From Nitrosomonadaceae bacterium (GTDB lineage Bacteria; Pseudomonadota; Gammaproteobacteria; Burkholderiales; Nitrosomonadaceae), in assembly GCA_014190895.1 (NCBI GenBank), contig BJGV01000003.1, positions 1 to 64,000 of the forward strand: DNA of 64,000 bases. Direction: 5' to 3'. Within the stretch, counting starts at the first letter, position 1. Each line of letters begins with the position of its first letter. Made by a program: the position numbers and the translations under genes. This document shows positions 48,914 to 59,701 of the stretch, piece by piece. Below the pieces are notes generated by a model. It ran no database searches, had not been told where the DNA came from, and saw only the letters and a list, made by a program, of their open reading frames with translations.

Positions 48914-48963
48914 AAAAAATGAGAAGAGCGAGTATGTCTACTTAAATACTTGACGTGCGCTCT
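48914..48963 (-). terminator. Hairpin with T-run between ahcY and metF
   Basis: On the minus strand AGAGCG pairs with CGCTCT. Inside, AGTAT pairs with ATACT, stacked directly on one side and offset by seven bases on the other. TCTCATTTTTTG follows. It could be a partial terminator for ahcY that lowers read-through into metF. The design matches the structure at 47888-47948. Confidence 0.6.
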
Positions 48964-48974
48964 ATGCCTAGAAA

Positions 48975-50399
48975 TTAATACCGATACATCTCCGGTTTAT
49001 ACGGGCCGCTTTTATTTAGATTAAGATACTTTGCTTGTTCATCTGTTAATTCAGTGAGACTAACCCCAAGCTTTCCAATATGTAGTCGAGCAACTTTTTC
49101 ATCTAGATGCTTGGGTAATACGTAGACATTCTTCTGATAATTGATCCCATTGGTCCAGAGTTCAATCTGCGCCAACACCTGATTGGTAAATGAATTAGAC
49201 ATAACAAACGAAGGGTGGCCGGTGCCGCAGCCTAAATTCACTAAACGTCCCTGAGCTAAAACAATAATTTTTCGGCCTGATGGAAAAATAACATGGTCTA
49301 CCTGTGGTTTAATGTTGTCCCATTGATACTTCTGAATTGAAGCAATATCTATTTCAGAATCAAAGTGGCCAATATTGCAAACGATGGCCTGATTCTTCAT
49401 TCTCAACATGTGGTCATGGGTAATAACACGTAAATTACCAGTGGCAGTAACAAAAATATCGGCTTGATCGCAGGCTTTGTCCATGGTAACTACACGGTAA
49501 CCTTCCATCGCAGCCTGAAGTGCACAAATTGGATCTATTTCGGTAACCCATACGGTTGCTCCTAGACCACGTAAAGATTGAGCGCAGCCTTTCCCTACAT
49601 CCCCATAACCACATACCAGTGCAATTTTTCCAGCAATCATTACATCGGTTGCACGTTTAATTCCATCTACTAAAGATTCCCGACAGCCGTAAAGATTATC
49701 GAATTTTGCCTTGGTAACCGAGTCATTAACGTTAAATGCCGGAAACGGCAACTCGTTCTTTTTCTGCATTTCGTACAAACGGTGAACACCGGTAGTGGTT
49801 TCCTCCGTCACTCCTCGAATATTAGCAAGATTCTTAGAATACCAACCCGGTCTAGCAACCAATCTTTTCTTGATTGCCGCAAATAAAGCACGCTCCTCTT
49901 CATTAGTAGGATGTGCAATAACTTCCGCATTCAGTTCCGCTTTGCTGCCGAGGATGATTAACAGTGTTGCGTCGCCGCCATCATCTAAAATCATATTGGG
50001 AGTGCCATCACTTGGCCACTCAAAAATACGGTGCGTATACTCCCAATAATCACTTAAAGATTCGCCCTTATAAGCAAATACAGGGATCCCCTCTTCCGCA
50101 ATAGCTGCGGCTGCATGGTCTTGAGTAGAAAAAATGTTGCATGAAGCCCAACGTACTTCTGCGCCTAATACGATTAGGGTTTTGATCAATACTGCGGTCT
50201 GAATAGTCATATGCAAAGAGCCGGCAATACGTGCGCCTGCCAGGGGTTTTTGATTTACATACTCTTCACGAAGGGCCATGAGACCGGGCATCTCTGTTTC
50301 AGCGATAGCAATTTCTTTGCGCCCCCATTCTGCCAGGGACATATCTGCGACCTGATAATCAGTTAATTTGACACTATCAGAGTTAGCTATATTTTTCAT
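48975..50399 (-). CDS. ahcY: Adenosylhomocysteinase
   Basis: Splits S-adenosylhomocysteine into adenosine and homocysteine, relieving inhibition of methyltransferases. The NAD-binding motif is [27 protein letters not shown]. Catalytic segments include [27 protein letters not shown] and [17 protein letters not shown]. The C-terminal [11 protein letters not shown] is the dimer-exchange tail. 474 aa is normal. AAGGA precedes the ATG. A possible degenerate SAH riboswitch lies in its leader. Confidence 0.97.
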   Translation of the reverse strand: MKNIANSDSVKLTDYQVADMSLAEWGRKEIAIAETEMPGLMALREEYVNQKPLAGARIAGSLHMTIQTAVLIKTLIVLGAEVRWASCNIFSTQDHAAAAIAEEGIPVFAYKGESLSDYWEYTHRIFEWPSDGTPNMILDDGGDATLLIILGSKAELNAEVIAHPTNEEERALFAAIKKRLVARPGWYSKNLANIRGVTEETTTGVHRLYEMQKKNELPFPAFNVNDSVTKAKFDNLYGCRESLVDGIKRATDVMIAGKIALVCGYGDVGKGCAQSLRGLGATVWVTEIDPICALQAAMEGYRVVTMDKACDQADIFVTATGNLRVITHDHMLRMKNQAIVCNIGHFDSEIDIASIQKYQWDNIKPQVDHVIFPSGRKIIVLAQGRLVNLGCGTGHPSFVMSNSFTNQVLAQIELWTNGINYQKNVYVLPKHLDEKVARLHIGKLGVSLTELTDEQAKYLNLNKSGPYKPEMYRY

Positions 50400-50512
50400 A
50401 AAAAGAGATTTCCTTAAAAATAAAGAGGGTGTGCTTATCGTATACTTTTACTAGGGATTACAGGAATCTAATGTCTATTACAACGCTCTTCGACATAAAA
50501 ACTAACTTAGGA

Positions 50513-50528
50513 CAAGCTCCCAAGCTTG
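50513..50528. repeat. CAAGCT-CCCA-AGCTTG hairpin after metK
   Basis: A perfect 6-bp stem with a four-base loop lies right after the metK stop. No T-run follows on the minus strand. It could slow RNA decay or polymerase but is not a convincing terminator. Confidence 0.3.
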
Positions 50529-50535
50529 CTGGTAT

Positions 50536-51723
50536 TTATATTTCTGTTCCACGCTCAATCTTCACATCAGCGCGAAGCTGTTCAGCTTTATCAGTAGATT
50601 CCCAAGTAAATTCAGGCTCATCTCGTCCAAAATGTCCATAAGCAGCAGTCTTAGCATAAATTGGGCGCAACAAATTAAGGGTGTGAATGATAGCACGTGG
50701 GCGCAAATCAAAATGACGACTAATTAACTCAGTAATCTTGTGATCAGAAATTCTCCCTGTACCAAAAGTATCGACTGCTAATGAAACCGGATGAGCTACG
50801 CCAATAGCATAGGCTATCTGTACTTCACATCTGCTAGCAATGCCGGCAGCAACAATATTTTTAGCGACGTAACGTCCAACATACGCTGCCGAACGATCTA
50901 CCTTAGATGGGTCTTTACCGGAGAAAGCGCCTCCGCCATGATGGGCTGTGCCGCCATAAGTATCCACAATGATCTTGCGGCCGGTTAATCCGCAATCTCC
51001 CATCGGTCCACCGACTACAAAACGTCCGGTGGGATTCACTAAGTACCGAGTGCTCTCACTTAACATATCTTTTGGGATAACTGATTTAATAATTTCCTCT
51101 ATCACCGCTTCAGTCAGAATCGCCTGAGAAATGTCAGGATGATGTTGAGTAGATACCACTATAGTTTCTATCCATTGTGGCTTACCGTTCAAATAACGTA
51201 CTGACACTTGAGATTTTGCGTCAGGACGCAGCCATGGTAAACGACCATCTTTTCTCAGTTCTGCTTGTCGTTCCATTAGTCGATGGGCATAATAAATTGG
51301 CATCGGCATTAACTGTGGCGTTTCATCACAGGCGTAGCCAAACATAAGCCCCTGGTCCCCCGCCCCTTGGTCCATCTCCTCCTCTTTAGTACGATTCACT
51401 CCTTGAGCAATATCTGGCGATTGCTTATTGAATGCAGTTAACACCGCACAAGTATTAAAATCAAAACCGATATCCGAGCTAACATAGCCAATACGCTTGA
51501 TAGTTTCACGAGCAACCACGTTATAATCCACCGAAGCATGGGTAGTAATCTCACCCGACATAACAATCAATCCGGTACTACAGAGAGTTTCGCAGGCTAC
51601 CCGCGCATTGTTATCTTGGGTTAAGATTGCATCTAGAACTGCGTCAGAAATCTGATCCGCCACTTTGTCTGGGTGGCCTTCAGATACAGATTCTGAAGTA
51701 AAAAGATAGCTTTTATTGTCCAT
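50536..51723 (-). CDS. metK: S-adenosylmethionine synthetase
   Basis: Makes SAM from methionine and ATP. Signatures are [20 protein letters not shown], the [12 protein letters not shown] hexapeptide region, and [27 protein letters not shown]. 395 aa is typical. It opens the metK-ahcY-metF group, which would recycle SAM to homocysteine and supply methyl-folate. The divergent neighbour is dapF; the 123-base gap must hold both promoters. Confidence 0.97.
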   Translation of the reverse strand: MDNKSYLFTSESVSEGHPDKVADQISDAVLDAILTQDNNARVACETLCSTGLIVMSGEITTHASVDYNVVARETIKRIGYVSSDIGFDFNTCAVLTAFNKQSPDIAQGVNRTKEEEMDQGAGDQGLMFGYACDETPQLMPMPIYYAHRLMERQAELRKDGRLPWLRPDAKSQVSVRYLNGKPQWIETIVVSTQHHPDISQAILTEAVIEEIIKSVIPKDMLSESTRYLVNPTGRFVVGGPMGDCGLTGRKIIVDTYGGTAHHGGGAFSGKDPSKVDRSAAYVGRYVAKNIVAAGIASRCEVQIAYAIGVAHPVSLAVDTFGTGRISDHKITELISRHFDLRPRAIIHTLNLLRPIYAKTAAYGHFGRDEPEFTWESTDKAEQLRADVKIERGTEI

Positions 51724-51846
51724 ATATAATGTAAATTAGTGTTAGAGAATGCTATGGTATCGAAATAGCTATTAGATCATTGCTTGTTATTAATTTTACA
51801 GCATGTGCTACGTTATATGTGTAATTCACGCTGACTAGGGTCAACA

Positions 51847-52674
51847 ATGGGGCTTAGATTTACTAAAATGCATGGCTTAGGCAACGATTTTATCGTTATT
51901 GACTGCATCAATCAATCCGTGTCACTTAGTTCAAAACAATTATGCTCACTTGCAAATCGGCATTTTGGTGTCGGTTGTGATCAAATTCTGTTAGTAGAGA
52001 CTGCTAAGGGTCATGCTGATTTCTGTTACCGCATTTTTAATGCTGACGGTGGGGAGGTAGAACAATGTGGTAATGGTGCACGTTGTTTTGCCCGTTATGT
52101 GCACTACCGAGGCATGACTCAAAAAAATGAAATCTGTGTGGAAACTCTTGGGGGATTGATCACTTTAAAACTAGAGCTTAGTGGAGAAGTCACTGTCAAT
52201 ATGGGAGTGCCTCAATTTGAACCACAAAAAATTCCTTTTATCGCTAAAGAACGTGCCTTGACTTACATGCTTGATATAAATAACAAGCAGATAGAAGTGA
52301 GCGTTCTCTCCATGGGCAACCCTCACGTGGTGCAAATAGTTTCAAATATAAATGATGCACCAGTGCTACTTGAGGGCGCTGCGATTGAATGCCACTCTCG
52401 CTTTCCTCGGCGAGCGAATGCAGGGTACATGCAAGTAATAAACCGCGAGCATATTCAGCTTCGAGTATATGAGCGTGGTGCAGGAGAAACGCTTGCCTGT
52501 GGCACGGGCGCTTGTGCTGCCGTGGTAACAGGAATTAATCATGGACTACTGGAATCAAGGGTTAAGGTTAGCACCCGCGGCGGTGATTTAATTATACTTT
52601 GGGAGGGACAATACCACCCAGTCTGGATGACTGGACCAGCGATTTTTGTATTTGATGGGGAAATTGAACTATAA
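51847..52674 (+). CDS. dapF: Diaminopimelate epimerase
   Basis: Converts LL- to meso-diaminopimelate for lysine and peptidoglycan. The two catalytic cysteines are in [15 protein letters not shown] and [12 protein letters not shown]. The start [20 protein letters not shown] is conserved. 275 aa is standard. The order dapF-DUF484-xerC is a conserved proteobacterial operon; the spacing here is 18 and 35 bases. Confidence 0.97.
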   Translation: MGLRFTKMHGLGNDFIVIDCINQSVSLSSKQLCSLANRHFGVGCDQILLVETAKGHADFCYRIFNADGGEVEQCGNGARCFARYVHYRGMTQKNEICVETLGGLITLKLELSGEVTVNMGVPQFEPQKIPFIAKERALTYMLDINNKQIEVSVLSMGNPHVVQIVSNINDAPVLLEGAAIECHSRFPRRANAGYMQVINREHIQLRVYERGAGETLACGTGACAAVVTGINHGLLESRVKVSTRGGDLIILWEGQYHPVWMTGPAIFVFDGEIEL

Positions 52675-52692
52675 AATTTAGTCAGGAGAAAT

Positions 52693-53355
52693 ATGAAATT
52701 TAACTCAGGGGAAGTGGCTCAATATCTTCGAGAAAATCCGCAATTCTTTGATGAACATGCCGACGCATTAGCCGATATTTATGTTTCCCACCCTCATGGT
52801 GGCAGAGCCATTTCCATCAGCCAGCGACAAATTGTCACATTACGAAATAAGAACCTTGCCTTACAAGAAGAATTACGTGGATTACTCAAGCTTGGCAGAG
52901 AAAATGATGCCATGAATGAAAAAATGCATCACCTAGCTATTGCACTATTTACTTCTACTGATATAAAAAATTTACTGTATGGGCTGAATCTGTCTCTGTG
53001 TAAGGATTTTTCAATGTCCCATGCAGTTCTGCGCTTATGGAATCTAGCCGGCTGCACTACAAATTTACCGGAATTTATCTCCACTGACAGCGCCATCCAC
53101 ATCGTTACTGAGAATCTACCGTGCCCCTATTGCGGTCCTAATCTAACCAAAGAAATCATGGATTGGTTCGGCGAAGAAGCTGCCCTCTTGCACTCATTTG
53201 CGATGATTCCACTACGAGCAGAAAAAACCATTGGTTTGTTGGTATTGGGAGATAAAGAGCCTCGACGATTTTATCCGGAGATGGGGACGCTTTACCTAAA
53301 GCGATTAGGGGATTTAATAAGCGCTGCTATCATGCGGCACATGCTCATTGAATAA
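52693..53355 (+). CDS. DUF484 family protein
   Basis: 220 aa with a GAF-like fold. It opens with VAQYLRENPQFFDEHADALADIYVSHPHGGRAISI, the DUF484 signature, and then a predicted coiled coil (RQIVTLRNKNLALQEELRGLL). Its function is unknown; the conserved place between dapF and xerC suggests a link to cell division or recombination. AGGAG precedes the ATG. Confidence 0.9.
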   Translation: MKFNSGEVAQYLRENPQFFDEHADALADIYVSHPHGGRAISISQRQIVTLRNKNLALQEELRGLLKLGRENDAMNEKMHHLAIALFTSTDIKNLLYGLNLSLCKDFSMSHAVLRLWNLAGCTTNLPEFISTDSAIHIVTENLPCPYCGPNLTKEIMDWFGEEAALLHSFAMIPLRAEKTIGLLVLGDKEPRRFYPEMGTLYLKRLGDLISAAIMRHMLIE

Positions 53356-53390
53356 AAGCATAATAATAGCTAACAAATAACAGGGGGAAC

Positions 53391-54290
53391 ATGACACTTA
53401 ATGATAATCCGTTTTCGCTTGCTATCGCCTATATTAATCATCTCACCAATGAAAGAAGACTGTCGTTGCTGACCTGCAAAAGTTACTCACGTGATATTGC
53501 AGTTTTGTTGAAATTTACAAAAGGAACGCCGTTTGACCAATTACAAAATCACCACATTCGTCGTACTATTGGTCAAATTCATAGCAAGGGACTTTCTGGC
53601 AGAAGCTTAGCAAGAATGCTCTCTGCCTGGCGCGGTTTTTACAATTATCTGGCACGCGATTATGGTTATAAACACAACCCTTGTAATGGATTGCGCGCCC
53701 CAAAATCACCAAGGGCTCTCCCTTCTATACTTTCTCCCGACGAAACTGCAAAATTATTAGAATTCCCAACTAATGACTTAATGGCTCTACGAGATAAGGC
53801 TATGTTTGAATTGCTTTACTCTTCTGGACTGCGATTAACAGAACTCGTTAACCTTAAACCTGCAGATCTAGATTTTTCCAACGAAACGGTTCTCCTTGTT
53901 GGAAAGGGTAACAAAACTCGTATCGTACCAGTCGGCAAACAAGCCATAGAAGCATTACGTGAATGGATGAAGCAACGTACGACATTAATAAAACCTGGAG
54001 AAGTTGCGCTATTCTTATCTCGGTATGGGAAAGGTATTAGTTCTCGATCAGTGGGCCAGCTCCTAAAAATTAGAGCCGCACAACAAGGCATTAGTACCAA
54101 TGTTCATCCTCATATTTTGCGGCATTCATTTGCCTCACACTTACTACAGTCGAGCTCTGACCTACGAGCAGTACAAGAGATGTTGGGACATGCCAGCATC
54201 AGCACTACTCAAATTTATACCCATTTAGATTTTCAACACCTGGCAAAAATATATGATGCCACTCATCCGCGAGCAAAAAAGAAAAATTAG
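53391..54290 (+). CDS. xerC: Tyrosine recombinase XerC
   Basis: Resolves chromosome dimers at dif together with XerD. The N-terminal SAM-like core-binding domain is followed by the catalytic domain with SSGLRLTELVNL (Arg), VGKGNKTRIVPVG (Lys), HPHILRHSFASHLLQ (His-x-x-Arg), LGHASISTTQIYTHLD (His and nucleophile Tyr). 299 aa fits. Being in the dapF operon supports XerC over XerD. GGGGG lies before the ATG. Confidence 0.95.
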   Translation: MTLNDNPFSLAIAYINHLTNERRLSLLTCKSYSRDIAVLLKFTKGTPFDQLQNHHIRRTIGQIHSKGLSGRSLARMLSAWRGFYNYLARDYGYKHNPCNGLRAPKSPRALPSILSPDETAKLLEFPTNDLMALRDKAMFELLYSSGLRLTELVNLKPADLDFSNETVLLVGKGNKTRIVPVGKQAIEALREWMKQRTTLIKPGEVALFLSRYGKGISSRSVGQLLKIRAAQQGISTNVHPHILRHSFASHLLQSSSDLRAVQEMLGHASISTTQIYTHLDFQHLAKIYDATHPRAKKKN

Positions 54291-54362
54291 GGGCTTAAAC
54301 TCGGCCTTTCTTGGCAAATTAGCGCTATAATTGCGTCTTCGTAACACTCTCAATCTAGCCCC

Positions 54363-54899
54363 ATGCAGCAATTCCATGGCACCACCATACTTTCGACACG
54401 ACGCGGTACACAAGTCGCACTTGGTGGCGACGGTCAAGTAACCCTGGGCACTATTATAGCTAAAGCGACCGCTCGCAAAGTACGTAGACTCTACCATGAC
54501 AAGATACTTGCTGGTTTTGCTGGCGGCACTGCCGATGCCTTCACTCTGTTTGAACGTTTTGAAGGTAAGCTTGAGAAACACCAAGGGCATCTTATGCGTT
54601 CCGCAGTAGAACTGGCAAAAGATTGGCGCACTGATCGCATTTTACGCCGACTAGAGGCAATGCTGATTGTCGCGGACCGAGAGACTACTCTTATTGTCAC
54701 TGGCTCAGGTGACGTGATTGAACCGGAATTAGGGCTCGCTGCCATTGGTAGCGGGGGCTCTTATGCTCACTCTGCCGCTCGAGCTCTTCTTGAGAATACC
54801 GATCTAACATCGTTAGAAATTGTCAAAAAATCACTCGCCATTGCAGGTGATATATGTATCTATACAAACCAGAACCACATCATTGAAGTCCTAGATTAA
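54363..54899 (+). CDS. hslV: ATP-dependent protease subunit HslV
   Basis: Proteolytic subunit of the HslVU proteasome-like complex. The nucleophile Thr is exposed after removal of MQQFHG, giving [23 protein letters not shown]. Other blocks are [29 protein letters not shown] and [16 protein letters not shown]. 178 aa is normal. It is the first gene of hslVU. A TATAAT-like -10 (54324-54335 region) precedes it; a heat-shock promoter was not recognised. Confidence 0.97.
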   Translation: MQQFHGTTILSTRRGTQVALGGDGQVTLGTIIAKATARKVRRLYHDKILAGFAGGTADAFTLFERFEGKLEKHQGHLMRSAVELAKDWRTDRILRRLEAMLIVADRETTLIVTGSGDVIEPELGLAAIGSGGSYAHSAARALLENTDLTSLEIVKKSLAIAGDICIYTNQNHIIEVLD

Positions 54900-55022
54900 C
54901 ATCAAGAGACCGGTAAACGAGTAAATAAAATTTCTACTTATTTAAAATAAGGTATTACTTTTTTATCCGTCTTGTACCTCTCTTACCATAAAAATTTTTC
55001 TTAATAATCGCGCTCAAAAATT

Positions 55023-56354
55023 ATGTCTCAAATGACTCCGCAAGAAATTGTTAATGAACTTAATAAGCATATCATTGGTCAAAATGCAGCCAAACGTGCC
55101 GTGGCCATCGCACTCAGAAATCGCTGGCGCAGGCAGCAAGTAAAAGATCCTTTGCGGCAAGAAATCACTCCAAAGAATATTTTAATGATTGGCCCAACCG
55201 GTGTTGGTAAAACTGAAATTGCTCGGCGCTTAGCTAAAATTTCCGATGCCCCGTTTATTAAAGTAGAGGCGACTAAATTTACTGAGGTGGGTTATGTTGG
55301 GCGTGATGTGGATTCTATTATTCGTGATTTAGTAGAATCTGCCATTAAACAATTACGCGAACAAGAAATTATTAACATGAAACATCGCGCTGAAGATTGT
55401 GCTGAAGAATGTATTCTTAATATTTTACTGCCATCTGCACGAGATTCAAACTTACAAACAGTGGGTGAAGAAAATGATAATGCCACGCGACAAAAATTCC
55501 GCAAGAAATTGCGAGAAGGCGAATTAAGCGACAAGGAAATTGAAATTGAGTTGTCAGAAACACGCGCCCAAATGGAAATCTTTGCCCCTCCTGGAATGGA
55601 AGATCTCACTGCACAAATTCAAGGTATGTTCCAAAATTTTGGCAAGGAAAAGAAAAAGACACATAAGCTAAAAATTCGAGAAGCGATGAAACTTATTACT
55701 GAAGAAGAAACCTTAAAACTAATCAATAACGAGGAATTAAAACTTCGTGCATTACAAAACGTTGAGCAAAATGGAATTGTATTTTTAGATGAGATAGATA
55801 AAATTATTGGTCGCTCTGAAACGTCAAATACAGATATATCTCGCCAAGGAGTGCAGCGTGACCTGCTGCCACTGGTAGAGGGCACCACTGTCTCTACTAA
55901 ACATGGCATGATTAAAACTGATCACATTCTGTTTATTGCTAGCGGCGCATTTCATCTTGCAAAACCTTCTGATCTGATTCCTGAGTTGCAAGGACGTTTC
56001 CCAATTCGGGTTGAGCTAGCAAATTTAAGTGCCGATGATTTCGTACAAATTCTTACTAATACTGACTCTTGTCTCACACATCAGTATGAGGCGCTCCTAA
56101 AAACCGAGGGAATTGAACTGGAATTCTTGCCCGATGCAATTAAACGCCTAGCAGAAATTACTTTCGCAGTTAATGAAAAAACTGAGAACATTGGTGCAAG
56201 ACGCCTTTACACTGTAATGGAGAAACTTCTAGAAGAAATTTCTTTTGATGCTATAAAGTACAGTGGGGAAAAAGTTACAATTGACGCTGCCTATGTAGAT
56301 ACAAGGCTCAAGGACCTTTCCCAGAGCGAGGACTTGGCCAGATTCGTGCTATAG
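55023..56354 (+). CDS. hslU: HslU ATPase (ClpY)
   Basis: The AAA+ unfoldase partner of HslV. Walker A is [16 protein letters not shown] and Walker B is [10 protein letters not shown]. The start [36 protein letters not shown] and the terminal sensor-2 region [18 protein letters not shown] are conserved. The I-domain (about residues 110-240) is Lys/Glu-rich here. 443 aa matches the family. It begins 123 bases after hslV. Confidence 0.97.
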   Translation: MSQMTPQEIVNELNKHIIGQNAAKRAVAIALRNRWRRQQVKDPLRQEITPKNILMIGPTGVGKTEIARRLAKISDAPFIKVEATKFTEVGYVGRDVDSIIRDLVESAIKQLREQEIINMKHRAEDCAEECILNILLPSARDSNLQTVGEENDNATRQKFRKKLREGELSDKEIEIELSETRAQMEIFAPPGMEDLTAQIQGMFQNFGKEKKKTHKLKIREAMKLITEEETLKLINNEELKLRALQNVEQNGIVFLDEIDKIIGRSETSNTDISRQGVQRDLLPLVEGTTVSTKHGMIKTDHILFIASGAFHLAKPSDLIPELQGRFPIRVELANLSADDFVQILTNTDSCLTHQYEALLKTEGIELEFLPDAIKRLAEITFAVNEKTENIGARRLYTVMEKLLEEISFDAIKYSGEKVTIDAAYVDTRLKDLSQSEDLARFVL

Positions 56355-56435
56355 ACAAAGAAGCCTTTATTAATTTTTAGTAAAGATTGTCTGAAGGCGT
56401 CTCTTACAGTCATTTAGTTTGAGAATTAGGTAAAC

Positions 56436-57632
56436 TTACACAGACTGTCCCGCTGCATAACCAGATGCCCATGCCCATTGGAAATTAAATCCGCCCAAAT
56501 TTCCAGTCACATCAACCACCTCGCCAATAAAATACAGTCCTGGTTCTTTTTTTGTTTCCATGGTCTTGGATGATAATTCATGAGTATCTACGCCGCCTAA
56601 AGTCACTTCGGCTTTCTTAAAACCTAAAGTACCACTGGGCTTAATCTGCCAATCATTTAATTGTATTGCGACTCCCCTCAACTCATCTTCGCTGTATTGA
56701 TTCATGGGTTTTATTGGTTCTACACGCATAATCATCTCACTCCAAGCCTGCGCAAAACGTTTTGGCAAATATTGTGCCAGTAAATTTGGCAATAAAATAT
56801 TGCTAGATCTATTATTAAACAGCAATATCTTAGCATCGAGATCTGGTAGCAAATTGATATGAATTATATCACCAGGGTTGTAATACAAAGAGATCTGCAA
56901 TATCCCTGGGCCGCTCAACCCACGGTGAGTAATCAGTAAATTTTCACGAAAGAAAACGCCATGACAACTCATTGTTGCGTCAATCGCAACTCCAGAAAGT
57001 TCTGAAAACCAAACTAGTTCGTCTGCTGAAAAAACTAATGGCACCAATCCTGCTCGCAAAGATGTGACGCCAATATTAAATTTCTCAGCAATACGGTATC
57101 CAAAAGAAGTGGCGCCGATTTTTGGAATGGATAGGCCTCCGGTTGCAATCACCAAAGAGTCTGCGGTTAAGGTACCGCGATCGGTTTCTAATAAAAACTT
57201 AAAATTGTCTTTTATGTCGGCGCGATTTACATTCTTTACCTGACAAGGCATAAACCATTCTACGCCCGCAACATTACACTCATGTCGTAATAAATCTATA
57301 ATCTGTTGTGAGCTTCCATCACAAAACAACTGCCCAAATTTCTTTTCATGGTAATGAATGCCATGTTTTTCCACTAATGCAACAAAATCTTGAGGGGTAA
57401 AGCCTGCTAATGCTGATCGACTAAAATCTGGATTATGCGAAACAAAATTTTCTGATTTAGTATGGAGATTAGTGAAATTACAGCGCCCGCCTCCAGAAAT
57501 ACGAATTTTTTCAGCGAGTTTTGTTGCATGATCTAACAATAATACCGAACGTCCACGCTTACCCGCCTGAATTGCGCACATTAACCCTGCCGCACCTGCG
57601 CCAATCACCACCACATCTTTCTTTAATTTCAT
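56436..57632 (-). CDS. HI0933/BaiN-like flavoprotein
   Basis: 398 aa with the N-terminal FAD motif DVVVIGAGAAGLMCAIQAGKRGRSVLLLD. The family signature is KIRISGGGRCNFTNLH. Near the end is GLYFIGEVVDVTGNLGGFNFQWAWASGYAAG. Members (YhiN, BaiN) are FAD-dependent oxidoreductases of largely unknown substrates. It is convergent with hslU. Confidence 0.92.
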   Translation of the reverse strand: MKLKKDVVVIGAGAAGLMCAIQAGKRGRSVLLLDHATKLAEKIRISGGGRCNFTNLHTKSENFVSHNPDFSRSALAGFTPQDFVALVEKHGIHYHEKKFGQLFCDGSSQQIIDLLRHECNVAGVEWFMPCQVKNVNRADIKDNFKFLLETDRGTLTADSLVIATGGLSIPKIGATSFGYRIAEKFNIGVTSLRAGLVPLVFSADELVWFSELSGVAIDATMSCHGVFFRENLLITHRGLSGPGILQISLYYNPGDIIHINLLPDLDAKILLFNNRSSNILLPNLLAQYLPKRFAQAWSEMIMRVEPIKPMNQYSEDELRGVAIQLNDWQIKPSGTLGFKKAEVTLGGVDTHELSSKTMETKKEPGLYFIGEVVDVTGNLGGFNFQWAWASGYAAGQSV

Positions 57633-57920
57633 TTAATTTTTTACAATACAAAAATAACAGACTTGATTGTTTTTCTCTAAAAATTTCTTAGAATCTCGTA
57701 GTTATTTTATTTAGCAACCTGTTATTCGATATGGCACTCTTTACTGTGACATCTGGACAGTAGTCTATGACCAGTTAAAATACTAATCACTACAGCACTC
57801 TTGTCCCCTCTTAATTCTTATTTTTACTTTTATGCACCATATAAATTAAACTTGTGAGTGCAGTCTATGTCAACCTCGTTATAATAGTAGCTATACAAAT
57901 AATCTGCCTGTGATGCATTT

Positions 57921-59678
57921 ATGACCTTATCAGTTCAGCCTGATTTTAGATTGCACTTTACCGAGCTCTTCCGCGATGCTTTGAGAGTGCTCGAGCCATT
58001 AAATCTCGTTACGATAATCGATTTTACTCGCCCTAAACAAGTCACTCATGGTGATTACTCATGTAATTTAGCAATGCACTTGGCTAAATCTATGCATAAA
58101 AACCCACGTGACGTGGCTACGCTGCTAATTAATGCAATGCCAACCTCGCCCTATCTAGAAAAAATTGAAATTGGGGGAGCGGGGTTCATTAACCTATTTC
58201 TTAAGATCAGTGTTAAGCAACAGTTTTTATGTTACGTGCTAGAAGATGGTGAAAAATTTGGACAAAGTAAGCTTGGTCTGGGTAAGAAAATTCAGGTGGA
58301 GTTTGTTTCAGCTAACCCTACCGGACCATTGCACGTTGGCCATGGTCGTGGAGCAGCATTCGGTGCGAGCCTTGCAAATATATTAACAGCCGTGGGGTTT
58401 TCTGTTACGCGCGAGTACTACGTCAATGATGCAGGTCGGCAAATGGATATTCTGGCACTTTCAACTTGGTTGCGTTATCTTGAATTAAATGGCCTTAACG
58501 TAGCTTTCCCAAGCAACGCTTATCAAGGCGAGTACGTGCGTGATATGGCAAAATTAATATACAAAGAGCACCAAGATCGCTATTTTCATCAGCTCAGTTT
58601 ATTACCAGAAAATATTTCTCAGGATAACGCAGAAGAGAAGGTTGATGCTGAGGCGCAACTCGATAAATTAATTATTGAAGCTAAAAAGCTACTGGGAAAA
58701 GATTACGCATATATCCAAAACTTTGTTCTCGCCAAACAATTACAAGATGGTTGCAATGATTTAATGGAATTCGGTGTGATATTTGATACATGGTTCTCAG
58801 AGCAATCTCTGTTTCAAAGTGGCGCTGTAGCGCGTGCAATTCAGTTACTTGAACAGAAAAATCATTTGTATCAAAAAGATGGTGCCAAATGGTTTCGTTC
58901 AACTGATTTTGGCGATGAAAAGGATCGTGTGGTGCAACGGGAAAATGGCCAGTTCACTTATTTTGCTTCCGATATTGCTTATCATATTAACAAATTTGAA
59001 CGTGGTTTTGATCGCATTATTGATGTGTGGGGAGCCGATCATCATGGTTATATCCCGCGAGTAATGGGTGCAATTTTAGCGCTGGGATTTGACGCAAAAA
59101 AACTTGAGATTGCATTAGTGCAATTTGCTGTGCTCTATCGGAACGGCGTTAAAACCTCCATGTCTACCCGCTCAGGGGAATTTGTCATGTTACGAGAATT
59201 ACGCCAAGAAGTAGGAAATGATGCGGCACGATTCTTTTATGTATTACGTAAAAGTGATCAACATTTGGATTTTGATCTGGATCTAGCAAAATCGCAAAGT
59301 AACGATAATCCGGTTTATTACGTACAATATGCTCATGCAAGAATCCATAGTGTACTAGAGCAATGGGGCGAAAATATTACAACACTTATTAATTCTGATG
59401 TAACCTTGCTTACTAGTGCTTCGGAGTTATCATTACTACAAAAACTAATTGACTACCCTGAGGTTGTAGATACGGCAGCAAAGGAACTTTCTCCTCATTT
59501 AATTGCTTTTTATCTTAGAGATTTAGCAAGTGAATTTCACAGCTACTACAATGCCACGCGCTTCCTAATCCCAGAAATACCGCTACGGCTTGCCCGACTA
59601 ACTTTGATTGCAGCAATACGACAAGTTTTAGCCAATGGGTTAATAATGTTGGGTGTAAATGCCCCTAATAAGATGTAG
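57921..59678 (+). CDS. argS: Arginyl-tRNA synthetase
   Basis: Class I aminoacyl-tRNA synthetase. The HIGH motif is PTGPLHVGHGRGAAFGASL. The KMSKS region is replaced by the usual ArgS form (TSMSTRSGEFVMLREL). Further signatures are EYYVNDAGRQMDILALS and DVWGADHHGYIPR. The C-terminal anticodon-binding domain ends LANGLIMLGVNAPNKM. 585 aa is normal. It is followed 23 bases later by the SPOR gene, the typical betaproteobacterial order. Confidence 0.97.
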   Translation: MTLSVQPDFRLHFTELFRDALRVLEPLNLVTIIDFTRPKQVTHGDYSCNLAMHLAKSMHKNPRDVATLLINAMPTSPYLEKIEIGGAGFINLFLKISVKQQFLCYVLEDGEKFGQSKLGLGKKIQVEFVSANPTGPLHVGHGRGAAFGASLANILTAVGFSVTREYYVNDAGRQMDILALSTWLRYLELNGLNVAFPSNAYQGEYVRDMAKLIYKEHQDRYFHQLSLLPENISQDNAEEKVDAEAQLDKLIIEAKKLLGKDYAYIQNFVLAKQLQDGCNDLMEFGVIFDTWFSEQSLFQSGAVARAIQLLEQKNHLYQKDGAKWFRSTDFGDEKDRVVQRENGQFTYFASDIAYHINKFERGFDRIIDVWGADHHGYIPRVMGAILALGFDAKKLEIALVQFAVLYRNGVKTSMSTRSGEFVMLRELRQEVGNDAARFFYVLRKSDQHLDFDLDLAKSQSNDNPVYYVQYAHARIHSVLEQWGENITTLINSDVTLLTSASELSLLQKLIDYPEVVDTAAKELSPHLIAFYLRDLASEFHSYYNATRFLIPEIPLRLARLTLIAAIRQVLANGLIMLGVNAPNKM

Positions 59679-59701
59679 ATATATGACTTCTGAGGATTTT
59701 T

